Of a stretch of DNA of 64,000 nt, positions 46,167-56,340 are shown piece by piece; position 1 is the stretch's first letter; each line of letters begins with the position of its first letter. A program made the translations under genes and the position numbers. This DNA is from Zygnema cylindricum (Eukaryota > Streptophyta > Zygnematophyceae > Zygnematales > Zygnemataceae). The notes beneath the pieces are model-generated. The model ran no database searches. It had not been told where the DNA came from and saw only the letters and a program-made list of their open reading frames with translations. The stretch lies in assembly GCA_037447655.1 (NCBI GenBank), contig JBBHKE010000826.1:31236-95235 (forward strand). The letters are read 5' to 3'.

Positions 46167-46993
46167 TGGAGCATAGATGTCCCGTGCGCATAATACGCAC
46201 GAAACGAATAGTAAAAAAATCAAAATCCGTACGAATAGGACAACTGGGCCGTGGAGTAATACCACGTCAACCCTAGGACAAAGGAACACGTGCAAACTGT
46301 TAGCGAGGAAAGACTGTGAGAAACCCCGTAGATGTCTCATTCGTACGGATTTTGACATTTTCACGAAATTTCGTTATTTTTTTCAGTTTTTTAATTTTTA
46401 GTAAAATGTGTATACTTTTCGTACGGATATAGTTTTCGGGCTAAATGTACGGAAGATTCCAAAAAAAAGACGTCGCTTCATTTCCGCGCGCGAAGACAGT
46501 CTCGTCCAATGTTGTCCCAATGCAATTTGTACGGATTTGGACATTTTGCGAAAATTGCGTAGGTATTCGTCGCTTTCATACTTTTCGTAAATTGTGTACA
46601 GTTTTTGTTGTACGAAAATGAACTGAGATGTACGAAAATATACGAAAGTGTCACCAAAAGAAATCCTTAAAAAATGTGAAAAAAAACTGAAAATAAAATG
46701 TAAAGTACGATACTACACGGAAAGTGTACCGGAAAAACCTTAAAGTACGGAAAGCTTAAGCAGCTGTACTGAAATATACGGGCAAAGTACGAGAATGTAC
46801 CTTGAAAGTTGAAAACTATAAAACTCTCCCCTCAAATAACCCTAAAATGTACAATCATATACGGATACCTTACGTAAATGTAGGAAAAATTGTACGGGTG
46901 CAAAGATATTATCAACATTTCAAAACCGTTCGATGCGCACTACGTAAAATTCATTAAATTTACTCCGTACGTAATATGCGCACGGGACATCTA
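46167..46993. mobile_element. possible TIR element (TAGATGTCCCGTGCGCAT)
   Basis: The left end TAGATGTCCCGTGCGCAT (46167) and the inverted right end (to 46993) match at about 29 of 33 positions. Related ends recur near 47897, 49775 and 60407. I find no target duplication, so the pairing is uncertain. Confidence 0.4.
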
Positions 46994-47038
46994 CGTCTGG
47001 TCGTTGGTTTCGTTTAAAACTTTTGTCATTGTATTTTT
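46737..47038 (+). repeat. 300-bp dispersed repeat, copy 1
   Basis: Nearly identical to 47637-47940 and, over its last 180 bp, to 49667-49845. Rich in TACGG/TACG motifs. Confidence 0.9.
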
Positions 47039-47216
47039 TAGTGTTGTGTATCGGTAAGGATTTGCCGATAACCGATATGGGCCTTTTTTCGGGTATCCGA
47101 TAATCGATATATTGGTACGATATATCGATATTGGTAATATCGCCGATAAGTAGCCGATAATATCGGGTACTTATCGGCGATAATGCCGATAACGATAGTT
47201 ATCGACGATAACTGTA
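47039..47216 (+). mobile_element. left end of a TAGTGTTGTGTATCGG hAT-type MITE
   Basis: Starts with the terminal sequence of the elements at 53827 and 61269 and continues with their GCCGATAA/TATCGGC-rich interior. The right terminus is missing. It sits exactly where copy 1 of the 300-bp repeat stops matching copy 2. Confidence 0.65.
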
Positions 47217-47636
47217 AGGACCGTACAGATAAATGTACGGCATATACACTCAACTGTACGTCTTATTCTCCGGACGTACGGATCCAGTAAATACGATGTA
47301 CCTTTCACATCCGACGCCATGGCTTTGTCCCTTTATTCCTTGAGATCCACTGGGGACCTGCCACGTGTCAACCTGTCAGCTTTTTTGGCATAAGCTGCCA
47401 AAAGAGCCATTCCGGATGCTGGCGCTCACGCTGGCCGTCCGCTCTTGTTTTCTCATTCCAAGTCGTCCGTTCGATTTCGGCGGCACGCAGAATGTTATTT
47501 TGCGTCCGTTGTACTTTTGTGTGCGCCGTCCTTTTACAGTTCCATGTTCACCAGTTTTTGGTAAAATTACGTACATCGCCGTAAAATTTTTGATCAGTTA
47601 ACCGGCCAACGTTTATATGCTGCGCTGTCCGTAATA

Positions 47637-47940
47637 AACCTTAAAGTACGGAAAGCTTAAGCAGCTGTACTGAAATATACGGGCAAAGTACGAGAATGTA
47701 CCTTGAAAGTTGAAAACTATAAAACTCTCCCCTCAAATAACCCTAAAATGTACAATCATATACGGATACCTTACGTAAATGTAGGAAAAATTGTACGAGT
47801 GCAAAGATATTATCAACATTTCAAAACGGTTCGATGCGCACTGTACGTAATATTCATTAAATTTACTTCGTACGTAATATGCGCACGGGACATCTACATC
47901 TGGTCGTTGGTTTCGTTTAAAACTTTTGTCATTGTATTTT
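47637..47940 (+). repeat. 300-bp dispersed repeat, copy 2
   Basis: Offset about 901 bp from copy 1, with few substitutions; continues past copy 1's end into CATTAGTGATTAAATATTTA. Confidence 0.9.
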
Positions 47941-48218
47941 TCATTAGTGATTAAATATTTATATGTTTTTCTCATAGTTATTCACGGCGATTAGTGCGAA
48001 CGTACCGTACGCGACGAATTACACGTAACAAACGCATTGAACCATTTGATCAAATCGCAAAAAATCGTTAATGAATTTCTTTCCGTATTATTCCGTACAT
48101 AAAAAAACAGAAAACTATTACATATAACGCAGTTTGCAAGTTTTCCTGTTAAATGAGCGGTAAAACAATAAACTCTTTATATTTTTATCACAATCTTCAG
48201 TTATATCGGAAATTTTTC

Positions 48219-48295
48219 ACAAACTGGTAGTCCAGTCGGTCACCTTAAGGTACGCTACGCACTTGAAGTACCCGGGTTCGAGTGCCACGAAGATT
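48219..48295 (+). other. possible tRNA-derived SINE head
   Basis: TAGTCCAGTCGG (48228-48239) fits the A-box consensus TRGYNNARNNGG fully, and GGTTCGAGTGC (48275-48285) fits the B box with one mismatch, 47 bp apart. The acceptor stem is not folded properly, so it is not a tRNA gene. A tRNA-like head of a SINE is the best reading. Confidence 0.4.
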
Positions 48296-48333
48296 AAATT
48301 TTATGAAATTTCGTCTGTCCGAGCCTATCACAG

Positions 48334-48438
48334 ACAGACACGGCCGCCTTCTGTCTGCCTTCTTTCTCTATGCAGATGCAGACAGCGCACAGACATGGCC
48401 GCCTTCTGTCTTCCTTCTTTCTCTATCTCGCAGACAGC
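48334..48438 (+). repeat. 56-bp tandem duplication
   Basis: Two copies of a pyrimidine-rich unit beginning ACAGACAYGGCCGCCTTCTG. Confidence 0.85.
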
Positions 48439-49281
48439 GCATTACTCCAAAAAAATAAAATACAGACCAAGAACAAATGACATTTTTCACATTCAGCAAT
48501 TTGCACGACATAGAAATTTGCATGATTTCTGGGCATGATTGCTTTTGTCGAAGTCTGGAGGCGAGGATAGTAAAAAGCTTGGGAGGGAGGAGGGTAGGAT
48601 ATGGGGAAGCGGCTTCCTCGCGGTTTCGTTTTCAATGTTCCATGGCGTCTTCTTTAAAAAAAAAATGAAGAAGACGCCCGTACAAATTTCAAACTGAACA
48701 CGCGAAATTATTGTGACGTACAACGTCTCTTTTCGAAAATGTGTCCATACATTTTCGATTATATAACGTACAACTTCTGTGGTATTCCTGTTCAGTTCAC
48801 TGAACAGAAAGTACCAATAAGTACGACGCATATTTCCCAGCTAATTAAGAATTTGAAAATTTTGAAAAAAAACATACATTCTAATTGTTTAATAATTTTA
48901 ATTTGGGTCTTTGAAAAAAATAAAAGCCGGTCGCAAACATGCTTACACTAATATAGGTATTCGTACAAAATCTGACAAATCGTACACAAATCATACGTTC
49001 ACACAGTCGAAACGTGGTTGCTGGACGAATATGTGTGAACGTGTTATTTGACAGCCCGACTAGACCCCCTTTTTAGAGCGCACATTCTCATGCATCCCCG
49101 GCTACTAAAACTCAATAATTATACTTTTTCACTTAAAAAGGTACAATTTTGTGTGTTTCTGACACTGTCGGTACACCACACTAATTGACACTGTCCGTAC
49201 ACCACACTAATTGACTGATGGCGTACTTCCATTTTGTACGGTACTAAAAAATAACCCTAAATAGAGTAAAGAAAAAAATAT

Positions 49282-49428
49282 GAGCCGCGGAATTTATGGC
49301 GCCTCCTACGCGTATTTGTATATAAGCGGCGAGCCGCGAAATTTATGGCGTCTCGCACGTATATTTTTACATGAGCGGCGAGCCGCGGAATTTATGGCGT
49401 CTCGCACGCATATTTTTATGTCCTCCAC
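49282..49428 (+). repeat. 49-bp tandem repeat, three copies
   Basis: Units start GAGCCGCGGAATTTATGGCG at 49282, 49331 and 49380. The first two differ at a handful of positions. 49 bp is not a multiple of three, so this is not a coding repeat. Confidence 0.88.
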
Positions 49429-49666
49429 ACCGTCTTTAGGAGGACGCCGCCGTTGGAGACGCCGTAAATTTTGGCGCTCGCAGCTAGTTCGCTGCACGCT
49501 TCAGTTTTTAGGGTTTTCAATGTTTAAATATTTAAGTTTAAAAAGTACAAAAAAGTACGAATTTTACCTACGAATTTTAAAAGTTTGATATTGTTTTATG
49601 CGCACGGAACGTAGTATTGGTTAGTTTACTCCGTGCGATTTATGCACATAGGACATCTATGGAAAA

Positions 49667-49845
49667 AATGTACGAGTGCAAAGATATTATCAACATTTCA
49701 AAACCGTTCAATGCGCACTGTACGTGATATTCATTAAATTTACTTTGTACGTAATATGCGCACGGGACATCTACGTCTGGTCGTTGGTTTCGTTTAAAAC
49801 TTTTGTCATTGTATTTTTCATTAGTGATTAAATATTTATGTGTTT
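49667..49845 (+). repeat. 300-bp dispersed repeat, copy 3 (partial)
   Basis: Matches the last 180 bp of copies 1 and 2 and the CATTAGTGATTAAATATTTA extension of copy 2. Confidence 0.85.
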
Positions 49846-50105
49846 TTCTATGAAGCTATTTTTAGTATGAAGTCGAATTCGGTCAACGCATTCTAAAAAC
49901 TATTGAATTTTATTTCGTGCGCATATTTGATATTTTTTCGGCGTTTCATGCGTGCGTTGTATGTGCATGAGACATCTTTGGAGAAACCTCTTGTTTGGCT
50001 GTGTACCTCACTTCAAGACCAATTGCCGCAATAGCATCGCTCACCAAATCACACGCAAAAATCTATCAACCGTTCGATGTATCGGTTAACGATACCTTTC
50101 CAAGA

Positions 50106-50312
50106 GGTACACCGCGAGTCGCCATTAGCGTCAACAACGCTAATTCGGCGCCCCTAAATTTTGACCCCAAAACCTGAAATAGAATTAATAACGCTATTTA
50201 AAGACGTGGACCATAATCTGCCACGCCTGTAGGCACTAAATTAGAATTAATAACGCTAATTTTTTCACCACGCGACTTATATCTCCACGCCAATAGCGAT
50301 TCACGGTGTATA
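50106..50312. mobile_element. TA-flanked MITE, about 200 bp
   Basis: Inverted terminal repeats of 23 bp (50108-50130 and 50288-50310; TACACCGYGARTCGCYATTR) with four mismatches. If the outer TA is the target duplication, the ends start CACCG, in keeping with a Tc1/mariner-type MITE. Inside are two direct copies of AGAATTAATAACGCTA. Confidence 0.65.
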
Positions 50313-51911
50313 AGTCGGTTACGCACAAATGTTGCTCGGTGTATACCACCAAAAATCCAGGTTATGCTTCACCAAGATCATGCGGAGATTTTTCGATAAC
50401 CGTATGTCCAGTTATTGACAACGTTATTCTCCAATTTTTTAATGCCGATACGACGATACATTCGTTTATCTTGGTCGCGTAGACGTGCAACCATACCTAG
50501 ACTAATATGTTGGATCCCATTAAAACTTTGAAACATCCATGGACCAAAGTAGTAATGAAATCGTTGACCTTCTTAGAAGTCCGAGTGTTGACTCCGATAC
50601 TTGTATATTGCAACAAGCATAGACATCGCTTGCGTCTTTCGGCTCGAAGGGAGTGTTACCACTACCTGTTTGTTATTTCCAATTTGTACACGGTGTACTT
50701 TTATTATGAGTACAAGCACTTATTTTTGTGCCATCGAGAAAGAGTTTCCAAAACTCGACTTCTTTACAAGCAACCAATCAATAAGTTGCAAAACAAATGA
50801 TCACATATGCTAAGAAGTGTGATGTGAAAACACACACTTTTTATCGAAGCCGTATGTTAAGATGGAAGAATCACATTTCACATCGAAAGTAAATTGAAAG
50901 AGTAAAACCAAAAACAAAAAGATATTTTTGACGTTCATTCCATTTTTTCACCTCTTATACGAAACCTCAAGGCTAAATGCGATACAAAAAAGTTGAGAAG
51001 CCGAGAAATGGAAAAACCGAAAAGAAACGAAAGCAAAAAAGCAAAACGGGAAGTGGAATTTCAAAATTTGGGAATCCAAACAAATTCAAGTGTTTCAACA
51101 GCAAAAACAATTTATTTCGCTTCTCATTTTTTTGTTTTTTTTGTTTTTTGTTTTTCGGTACACTTTTCCAACAATACAACAGTGAACTTAATCCAGATTA
51201 CGACCACAGACAGGTGTTCAGAAGCAGACTTCCTCTCTTTCCCTCCCTCCCTCTCCCTCTCTCCCCCTCCTACCCAAACATTGTGGTCTTTCACTTCTCT
51301 ATCAAATTCTGTGAACAGAACCTTCAAATCACTACAAAAAAAGTGGACCTTCACCTAAAAAAGAAAAAAAAAACATAAAACATATCTACAAAAGAAGAAA
51401 AAAAGGAAAGAAAATAGAGACGAAAGAAAAAATAAAACTGCCACTCCATTTCTAATTTCAAACTAAGAGAAAAAAAAAGTTGTAATTATTCGGAACAAAA
51501 TGTTACAAACCTAAGGGCCTTTTTTTTTATTTGTTTAAACAAGAAAATAAAATATTCCTTTTTTTGCTCATCATGGCTCGTAAAGCTGTAAAAACTCAAA
51601 AAGGAAAAAAAATAAAATAACTAGAACGCATTTTGCAAACTACAAACTCTTTCAAAAAACGTCGATTTCTTTTTACGTCATCAATATACATCTTTTGATT
51701 TTTTTTTTTTGTTTATTTCTTTTTCCCTAAAATAGTGAACCTCTGAAATCCTCCAAATTATCAAATTGAGGGCACAAAAATACTCCTTTCTTCCCCCTTT
51801 TTCTTCCTTTTTCTCCTTCCTTTACACTCCTTTTTTGCCATCCTTTTCCTTGTCTTTCCTTTTACTTTTTCTCACTTTGCCTTTTCCCTCCACTTTCCCC
51901 TTTCCTCAAAC
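50313..51911. other. intergenic DNA between the two genes
   Basis: Increasingly A-rich on the plus strand. A 97-codon plus frame (50507-50800) has no recognisable domain. A short CT patch lies at 51236-51270. The 3' leader of the SUD1-like gene should be just below 51912. Confidence 0.55.
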
Positions 51912-52110
51912 CTATTGACCTTGGATTAGACTCCTTCCTTCACTCCTCCCTGCTCTCCTTTTTTGACTTTCTTTGTCAGGCCCTTCAAAATTATGTAACC
52001 TTCTCCCCACTAAAACCGGTCGTCTCTAATCGAATTATGGAGATCTCCGAGCCATCTGTTTAGTTTTCTCAAACCGTAAAAACCGAAAACAAGTCCCAAA
52101 AATATAATGT
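51912..52110 (-). CDS. SUD1: SUD1-like last exon with frameshift
   Basis: After the acceptor ATGGCAG (52111 up) the frame reads IIFLGLVFGFYGLRKLNRWL then GDLHNSIRDDRF and stops at TAG 52012-52010. A T-run of four (plus-strand AAAA at 52012-52015) is the break point: the next frame continues VGRRLHNFEGPDKES and ends at TAG 51914-51912. The family motif RDDR-x-x-x-GRRLHNF spans the break, so one T has been lost. The hydrophobic stretch before LHNS is the expected last membrane span. Confidence 0.82.
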
Positions 52111-52476
52111 CTGCCATTTTGATCGATGTTTATCACTACAAAAAATAAAACTGAAATGAGAAAAGAAAACGTCAATAGCGGATAGCTTAAATTCTTTAGC
52201 ACTAAAATACAATGTAAAACTCAGTCACCTCTTGCAATGAAACCCAAGTAATATCATCCTTCCCTCTGTCTCTCTCTCCCTCACCCTCAAGATCATACAT
52301 TATTATATTATTATTGATGAATATTGTTGATAGTGATTATTGAAAATGATTATGGATACAAGCACAAAAAACAGGCTTCATAAGTTTCTTTTCGTCCACA
52401 TATTTAAAAGGTTTAATTAAGGCTATTATCTCAGGTTTTATTTAGGATTTTGTTTAGGAAGGTTTTGCTAACGTAC
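52111..52476 (-). other. intron, or site of lost exons, in the SUD1-like gene
   Basis: 366 bp with a good donor (GTACGT). I find none of the conserved sequence that the family has between IWTRL and the last span. Contains a short CT patch at 52258-52290. Confidence 0.6.
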
Positions 52477-52617
52477 CAGACGTGTCCATATTTTAACAAA
52501 CAACAATCCTAGCACCCAATCTTGGAAGAGAAGAAAAACGGGACTTTTGTCGATCGGGACTCGAAGAGGAACAACTACTAAAAGTTCGAATAAAAGACCG
52601 ATTAGATCAGTACTACT
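52477..52617 (-). CDS. SUD1: SUD1-like exon: GLLFELLVVVPLRVP block
   Basis: Encodes SSTDLIGLLFELLVVVPLRV, then DKSPVFLLFQDWVLGLLFVK and IWTRL, one of the best conserved DOA10 blocks (a membrane span, a short loop, the start of another span). The donor CTG/GTACGT is in phase 0. To keep phase 0 at the start the acceptor must be GTGAG/AGT (52617) and not the stronger TTGCAG/GTGAG five bases upstream, which would break the frame. Confidence 0.88.
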
Positions 52618-53158
52618 CTCACCTGCAATTATCGACAAATGCCATAAAAAAAACGTACACAAACACCACAATCACCACAGTTAGTGTGGATTATTTATAA
52701 AAAAAAAGGCTAAAGCGCAAACACTGAACAACGCGATCAATGTAAGGAGTGCGGATTCATTTTTTTTTACACAAAAACTTGAAAAATAGAAGTACTTGAT
52801 TATTGAAATGACCAGAATTAAGATGGGATGTTTTTTCTTCTTTTCTTCTTAACCCAAAAAGGCCCAAAGATCGAAGCAGTAAAAGTGATGACTGTAATTG
52901 GTGTGATTGCTTTTTTTACTCCAGTGTAGAAAAAACCCAAAAAAAACTTGAAAAACCAATAATATTTTCCCATCAGGTCTATGATTCAGAAAACTAACTG
53001 ATGTTTCAACAACGATTGAAGTTCACTTTCATTACACTAACAATTAAAAACCAAAAAGAAAGGCGACAACAACAGAAAATAAAAATAACACTTTCTTAAC
53101 AACCACCCCTTCCCTTTTTTCTTTTTTGTGAAAATAGCTCCTCCTTTTTCCAACTCAC

Positions 53159-53322
53159 CCAGAGAGCTAAAAAAGCGGCACTCTTAAGTACAATTCCGGT
53201 CCATTTGAGGACATGAGAAAATAAAACTCTCGCGCTGTGAATTTGAAGATAACTCGAAACATATATTAATCCAGCCACGGATCCCCGCAAAACATAACAA
53301 CCGATACCAAAAGCATATATGT
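53159..53322 (-). CDS. SUD1: SUD1-like exon: IYAFGIG to LALW
   Basis: The acceptor TTATTTTTCAG and the donor GG/GTGAGT frame 164 nt: two bases completing a codon, then 54 codons, ending in phase 0. The sequence IYAFGIGCYVLRGSVAGLIY and ARVLFSHVLKWTGIVLKSA matches the plant SUD1 block that begins CND-LYAF. With the preceding exon the junction reads CN-H-IYAF. Confidence 0.92.
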
Positions 53323-53749
53323 CTGAAAAATAACAAGGAAAAGGCCCCAAAAAAGAGTCAAAAAGAGTTGACAAATTGAGTTAAAAAAGAGCTAAAAAAG
53401 AGTTAAGATTTTTGTGCGGTGGAAGAAAGAAAAAAAAAAGAGAAAAAGATGTACGAAAGAGAAAGACTCCAAAAAAAGTTGGAAAACACTAAATTAACTG
53501 TGCTAGAAAGAAAGAAAGGGACAACTGGACATCAACTTTGAAGACAAAAAAAGAAAATAGGAAGAGACACACAAATCACTACAGTTTCCACAGCGAAAAA
53601 AAAGACAAAAAAATAATAGACAAACGACTGATTGCTCTTCCACAACCAGTTTTCCACAAAAAAACCCATAAAAAGACAAAAAAACAAAAGACAAAAAATG
53701 AGAACAAAAACAAACAAGAAACAATAACAACAACAATAGATAAAACTAG

Positions 53750-53826
53750 TGTTGTATACCATATCAAATTATCCTCGATGTATCCTGATGTATCCCGATG
53801 CAATAGGAATCGTGTCTCGTATCAAT
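53750..53826 (+). mobile_element. outer MITE end of the same family
   Basis: TAGTGTTGTATACCATATCA at 53750 resembles the terminus of the inner element, suggesting that the 461-bp element landed in a relative. The outer right end is not clear. Confidence 0.4.
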
Positions 53827-54295
53827 TAGTGTTGTGTATCCGCAGCCTCTTACCAATTATCGATATGTACCTCAGTTTTGGCCTACCAAAAATCAATGTA
53901 TTAGATCGATGTATCGGTAAGTAAATTATAGCGATATTTTACCAACATATCAGTCAAATATGCTGATAAAAAACTATCGTGATAAATGACTTGGTTTCCA
54001 TTGGCAGGACTTTATTGTATCTAAGTACCGCGCAGTCCGTCCTAGATTTCCGTACAAAGTACAGACTGGATAGTAATACATGGCATGACACAGCATACAC
54101 CGTATACAATATAACATACAGAACTAGTGTGTAGCAATAATATATACTTACATATATGTTGGCGATAACAAATTTATTCATCCGTAGCAATATGTCAGGC
54201 CCCTTTGCTGTTCAATTACCGATATTTAACCGATAAAATCGGCAATCGGAATTATCGCGATAGGAAATTTACCGATACACAACACTAGTATCAAT
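53819..54295 (+). mobile_element. non-autonomous hAT element, 461 bp, with 8-bp duplication
   Basis: Perfect 14-bp inverted ends TAGTGTTGTGTATC (53827-53840 and 54274-54287), flanked on both sides by GTATCAAT (53819-53826 and 54288-54295). An 8-bp target duplication and TAGNG-type ends are hAT hallmarks. No transposase frame. Confidence 0.88.
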
Positions 54296-55358
54296 GGCTG
54301 CTTAAATTTGTATCGCGATAGATATATACATCGAACACGAATATTCCATTCGATACACGATGCACGATACGTACAGGTACAGTACCAACAGAGGGAGCTG
54401 CCAGCGGAAACGAACAAAAAAACAAAAATCCTACAAAATGTACAACGGAGTGAACTAAAGGTCATGGAACTGAAGCTTGCGGACAAATAACCAATAACTG
54501 AGCACACTCCAGCCATCCAATTATACCTCAATAGCCCGCTATGGTATCCAGCAAAGCCAAAATGCCTTGTATTTTCTGCCTTAAATTTATGTGTATGCAG
54601 TAAGTTGGCTCAATACATATTTTTGATTCGACAAAAACTGATTATTCTGGTCACCCGATATTTCTGGGTTTGAACTCGCGTCAGCAATGTTTTTAAGAAA
54701 ATTGGACCATAAAACGAATAGCAAAAAAGAAAATCTGTACTTTTCGCCTTTCATTATAAGAAATTAGTACTTTCGGCCAATTGAATTACTGCGTGAAATG
54801 TTTCTTTTCGTACTTTTGAGCACCGCTATTACAAGCTCATTGAACTCGGCTAGACCGTAATTATTTTCAGTCTGAAGCGGCGGACCTCACTGTAGGCTTG
54901 AGGAAATTGTATTGCACCCGACATTAAGGAGATGAAATATTAGTACTTTAGAGTTTACACCGGATTCCTAGAGCTAGATTTGTATCCGAACAACTGATAG
55001 GTGACATGATTCCGTCATATCATTTGTTTAAATATGGAGGACCATACAAGGGTTTTTTAAAAAAGGGTTTTTTAAATAAGGTTTTTTTTTCTATCGATTT
55101 GTCGATTTTGGTTTTCAAGCCGATAATCAGATATCAAGCTGGATACAGAAAGGGGTACTGTGTCGTCTATCCGGGGTACCCTATATTGAACATCCAGAAA
55201 ATGTCCCCGAGAAACAACACTATAAAAAAAACAAACTACTGCTCTGCTTTTATAAAGAGAAACAGATGTCGAAAATAGGCAAAAACAAAAACAGCAATAG
55301 CAAATGGAAAAGAAAAAAAAACAGAAATTGAACGGAAACGGAAACAGAAAAAACTCAC

Positions 55359-55510
55359 GGTTGCATTGTGCCCCATAGGTGAAGGGAAGACGAGTGATGT
55401 GACCGAAAACCCATCTTCCGATACCGACGGGAACCAAAACAGTATTGCAAATGACAAGTGTCATCCAGGCCACCACCACTAACAGAACCAGCCGAGCCAC
55501 AAATGTGTCC
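55359..55510 (-). CDS. SUD1: SUD1-like exon: ARLVLLVVVAWMTLVICN block
   Basis: The acceptor TTGGAACAG and the donor ACC/GTGAGT enclose 152 nt (1 + 50 codons + 1). The peptide DTFVARLVLLVVVAWMTLVI continues into VPVGIGR and LPFTYGAQCN, a membrane span followed by the family's P-I-x-G-I/L-GR turn and a conserved PxTHGxKCN-like end. Phase 2 in, phase 1 out, which fits the exon at 53322. Confidence 0.9.
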
Positions 55511-55887
55511 CTGTTCCAAAAAATCCCAAATTGTTCCCAAATTGTTCCCAAATTATTCTTGAAATATTCTTCCAGTAGTCCCAAAATGTTCCTTAACTGT
55601 TCCCAAAATGATCCCAAAACCTTTCTAAACATTACATAAATATTTCCCAAAATGTTCCAAAAAAAAAGTTCATAAGCCAAAAAATGGATATGGAAAATGA
55701 ATGAGGAGACGATGAATAAGGTGAGGAGAATATAAAACTAAAGTTCAAAGGAATAAAGCTTTGTGGAGTGTGTACTTTAGAATTTTCAAGAGCTTTCTTA
55801 AGGCTTTTTACAGTTTTTAGAAGTTCTTAAGAGTTTTTAAGAGTTTTTAAGAGCACAGTAGAGTTTTCTAGAGTTTCTTAGGCTTAC

Positions 55888-55970
55888 TCTCCTTGATCTC
55901 CCCCTTCTTCCTTCCTCCCACGCTTGTCCAGGTCCTTTCCTCTGTACTTCCTCTCCCTCCTCTCTCCCCT
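55888..55970 (-). CDS. SUD1: possible SUD1-like exon: hydrophilic loop
   Basis: Donor GA/GTAAGC at 55887 in phase 2 and an AG at 55971 in phase 0 fit the neighbours; the peptide is charged (KDLDKRGRKEEGGDQG). The acceptor has a poor pyrimidine tract and the loop is not conserved, so this is weak. Confidence 0.35.
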
Positions 55971-56096
55971 CTATTTCACGCTTCAAATTTTCAACCGCAG
56001 GACCTATAACTCGCGGAAGAGGGGCAGGTGGAGGAGGTGGAGGGGGAAGGGGAGGAGGTGGAAAAGGGGCACCCTGAGAAGAAGGTTTCCTCCTAC

Positions 56097-56340
56097 AAGG
56101 ACATTCTGAAGTCTGTTCTCTCTTCCCTCTCCTCCTCCTCCACCCCCTCCATAATTATTATTATTATCAGCTTGTGGGAGTAAGAATTCTGAGAGACCGA
56201 AAACTTTTCCCGCAATTGTGAACCAATGTCCCAAAACTCGTTTCAATGCTAAAAGAGGACAGAAAGATTCGATGGGAAACAGAACATAAACATGGAATAA
56301 GAGCATATCGGCAGGAATTTCCGTGAAAGGATCAGAAAAT
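56097..56340 (-). CDS. SUD1: SUD1-like exon: FTEIPADMLLF block
   Basis: Acceptor TTTTTTGCAG at 56341 up. The frame reads FSDPFTEIPADMLLFHVYVL, then LGHWFTIAGKVFGLSEFLLP and an Asn/Gly-rich tail, the DOA10 block of a membrane span, a re-entrant helix and the start of a hydrophilic loop. The likely donor CTT/GTAGGA (56096) is in phase 0; the exon end is less sure than its start. No earlier exon of the gene is recognised above it. Confidence 0.85.

Larger units (their letters stand above)
53323..55358 (-). other. intron of the SUD1-like gene carrying a hAT MITE
   Basis: 2,036 bp between two clear exons. Holds the 461-bp hAT-type element at 53827-54287 and A-rich DNA. Confidence 0.8.
51912..56340 (-). 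pseudogene. SUD1: SUD1/CER9/DOA10-like ER ubiquitin ligase, C-terminal part
   Basis: Clear minus-strand exons 56340-56097, 55510-55359, 53322-53159, 52617-52477 and 52110-51912, plus a possible one at 55970-55888, give successive blocks of the DOA10 family: FTEIPADMLLF, VVVAWMTLVICN, ARVLFSHVLKWTGIVLKSA, GLLFELLVVVPLRVP, QDWVLGLLFVKIWTRL and LHNSIRDDR. The family forms a many-span ER membrane E3 that ubiquitylates misfolded and sterol/wax-pathway proteins. Two defects: roughly 80-110 conserved residues (from memory of plant homologues) are missing between the last two exons, and the last exon has a one-base frameshift. The RING-CH end is not found up to 64 kb. It may be a pseudogene, or the assembly may have lost bases; splice sites are intact. 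Confidence 0.75.

Noticed and set aside
46737-47940. Direct 300-bp repeats as LTRs of a small retrotransposon
   Set aside because: No TG...CA borders, primer site or target duplication, and a third copy lies 1.7 kb away without a partner.
50507-50813. 97- and 70-codon plus-strand frames
   Set aside because: No recognisable domain, overlapping each other in different frames, in AT-rich intergenic DNA.
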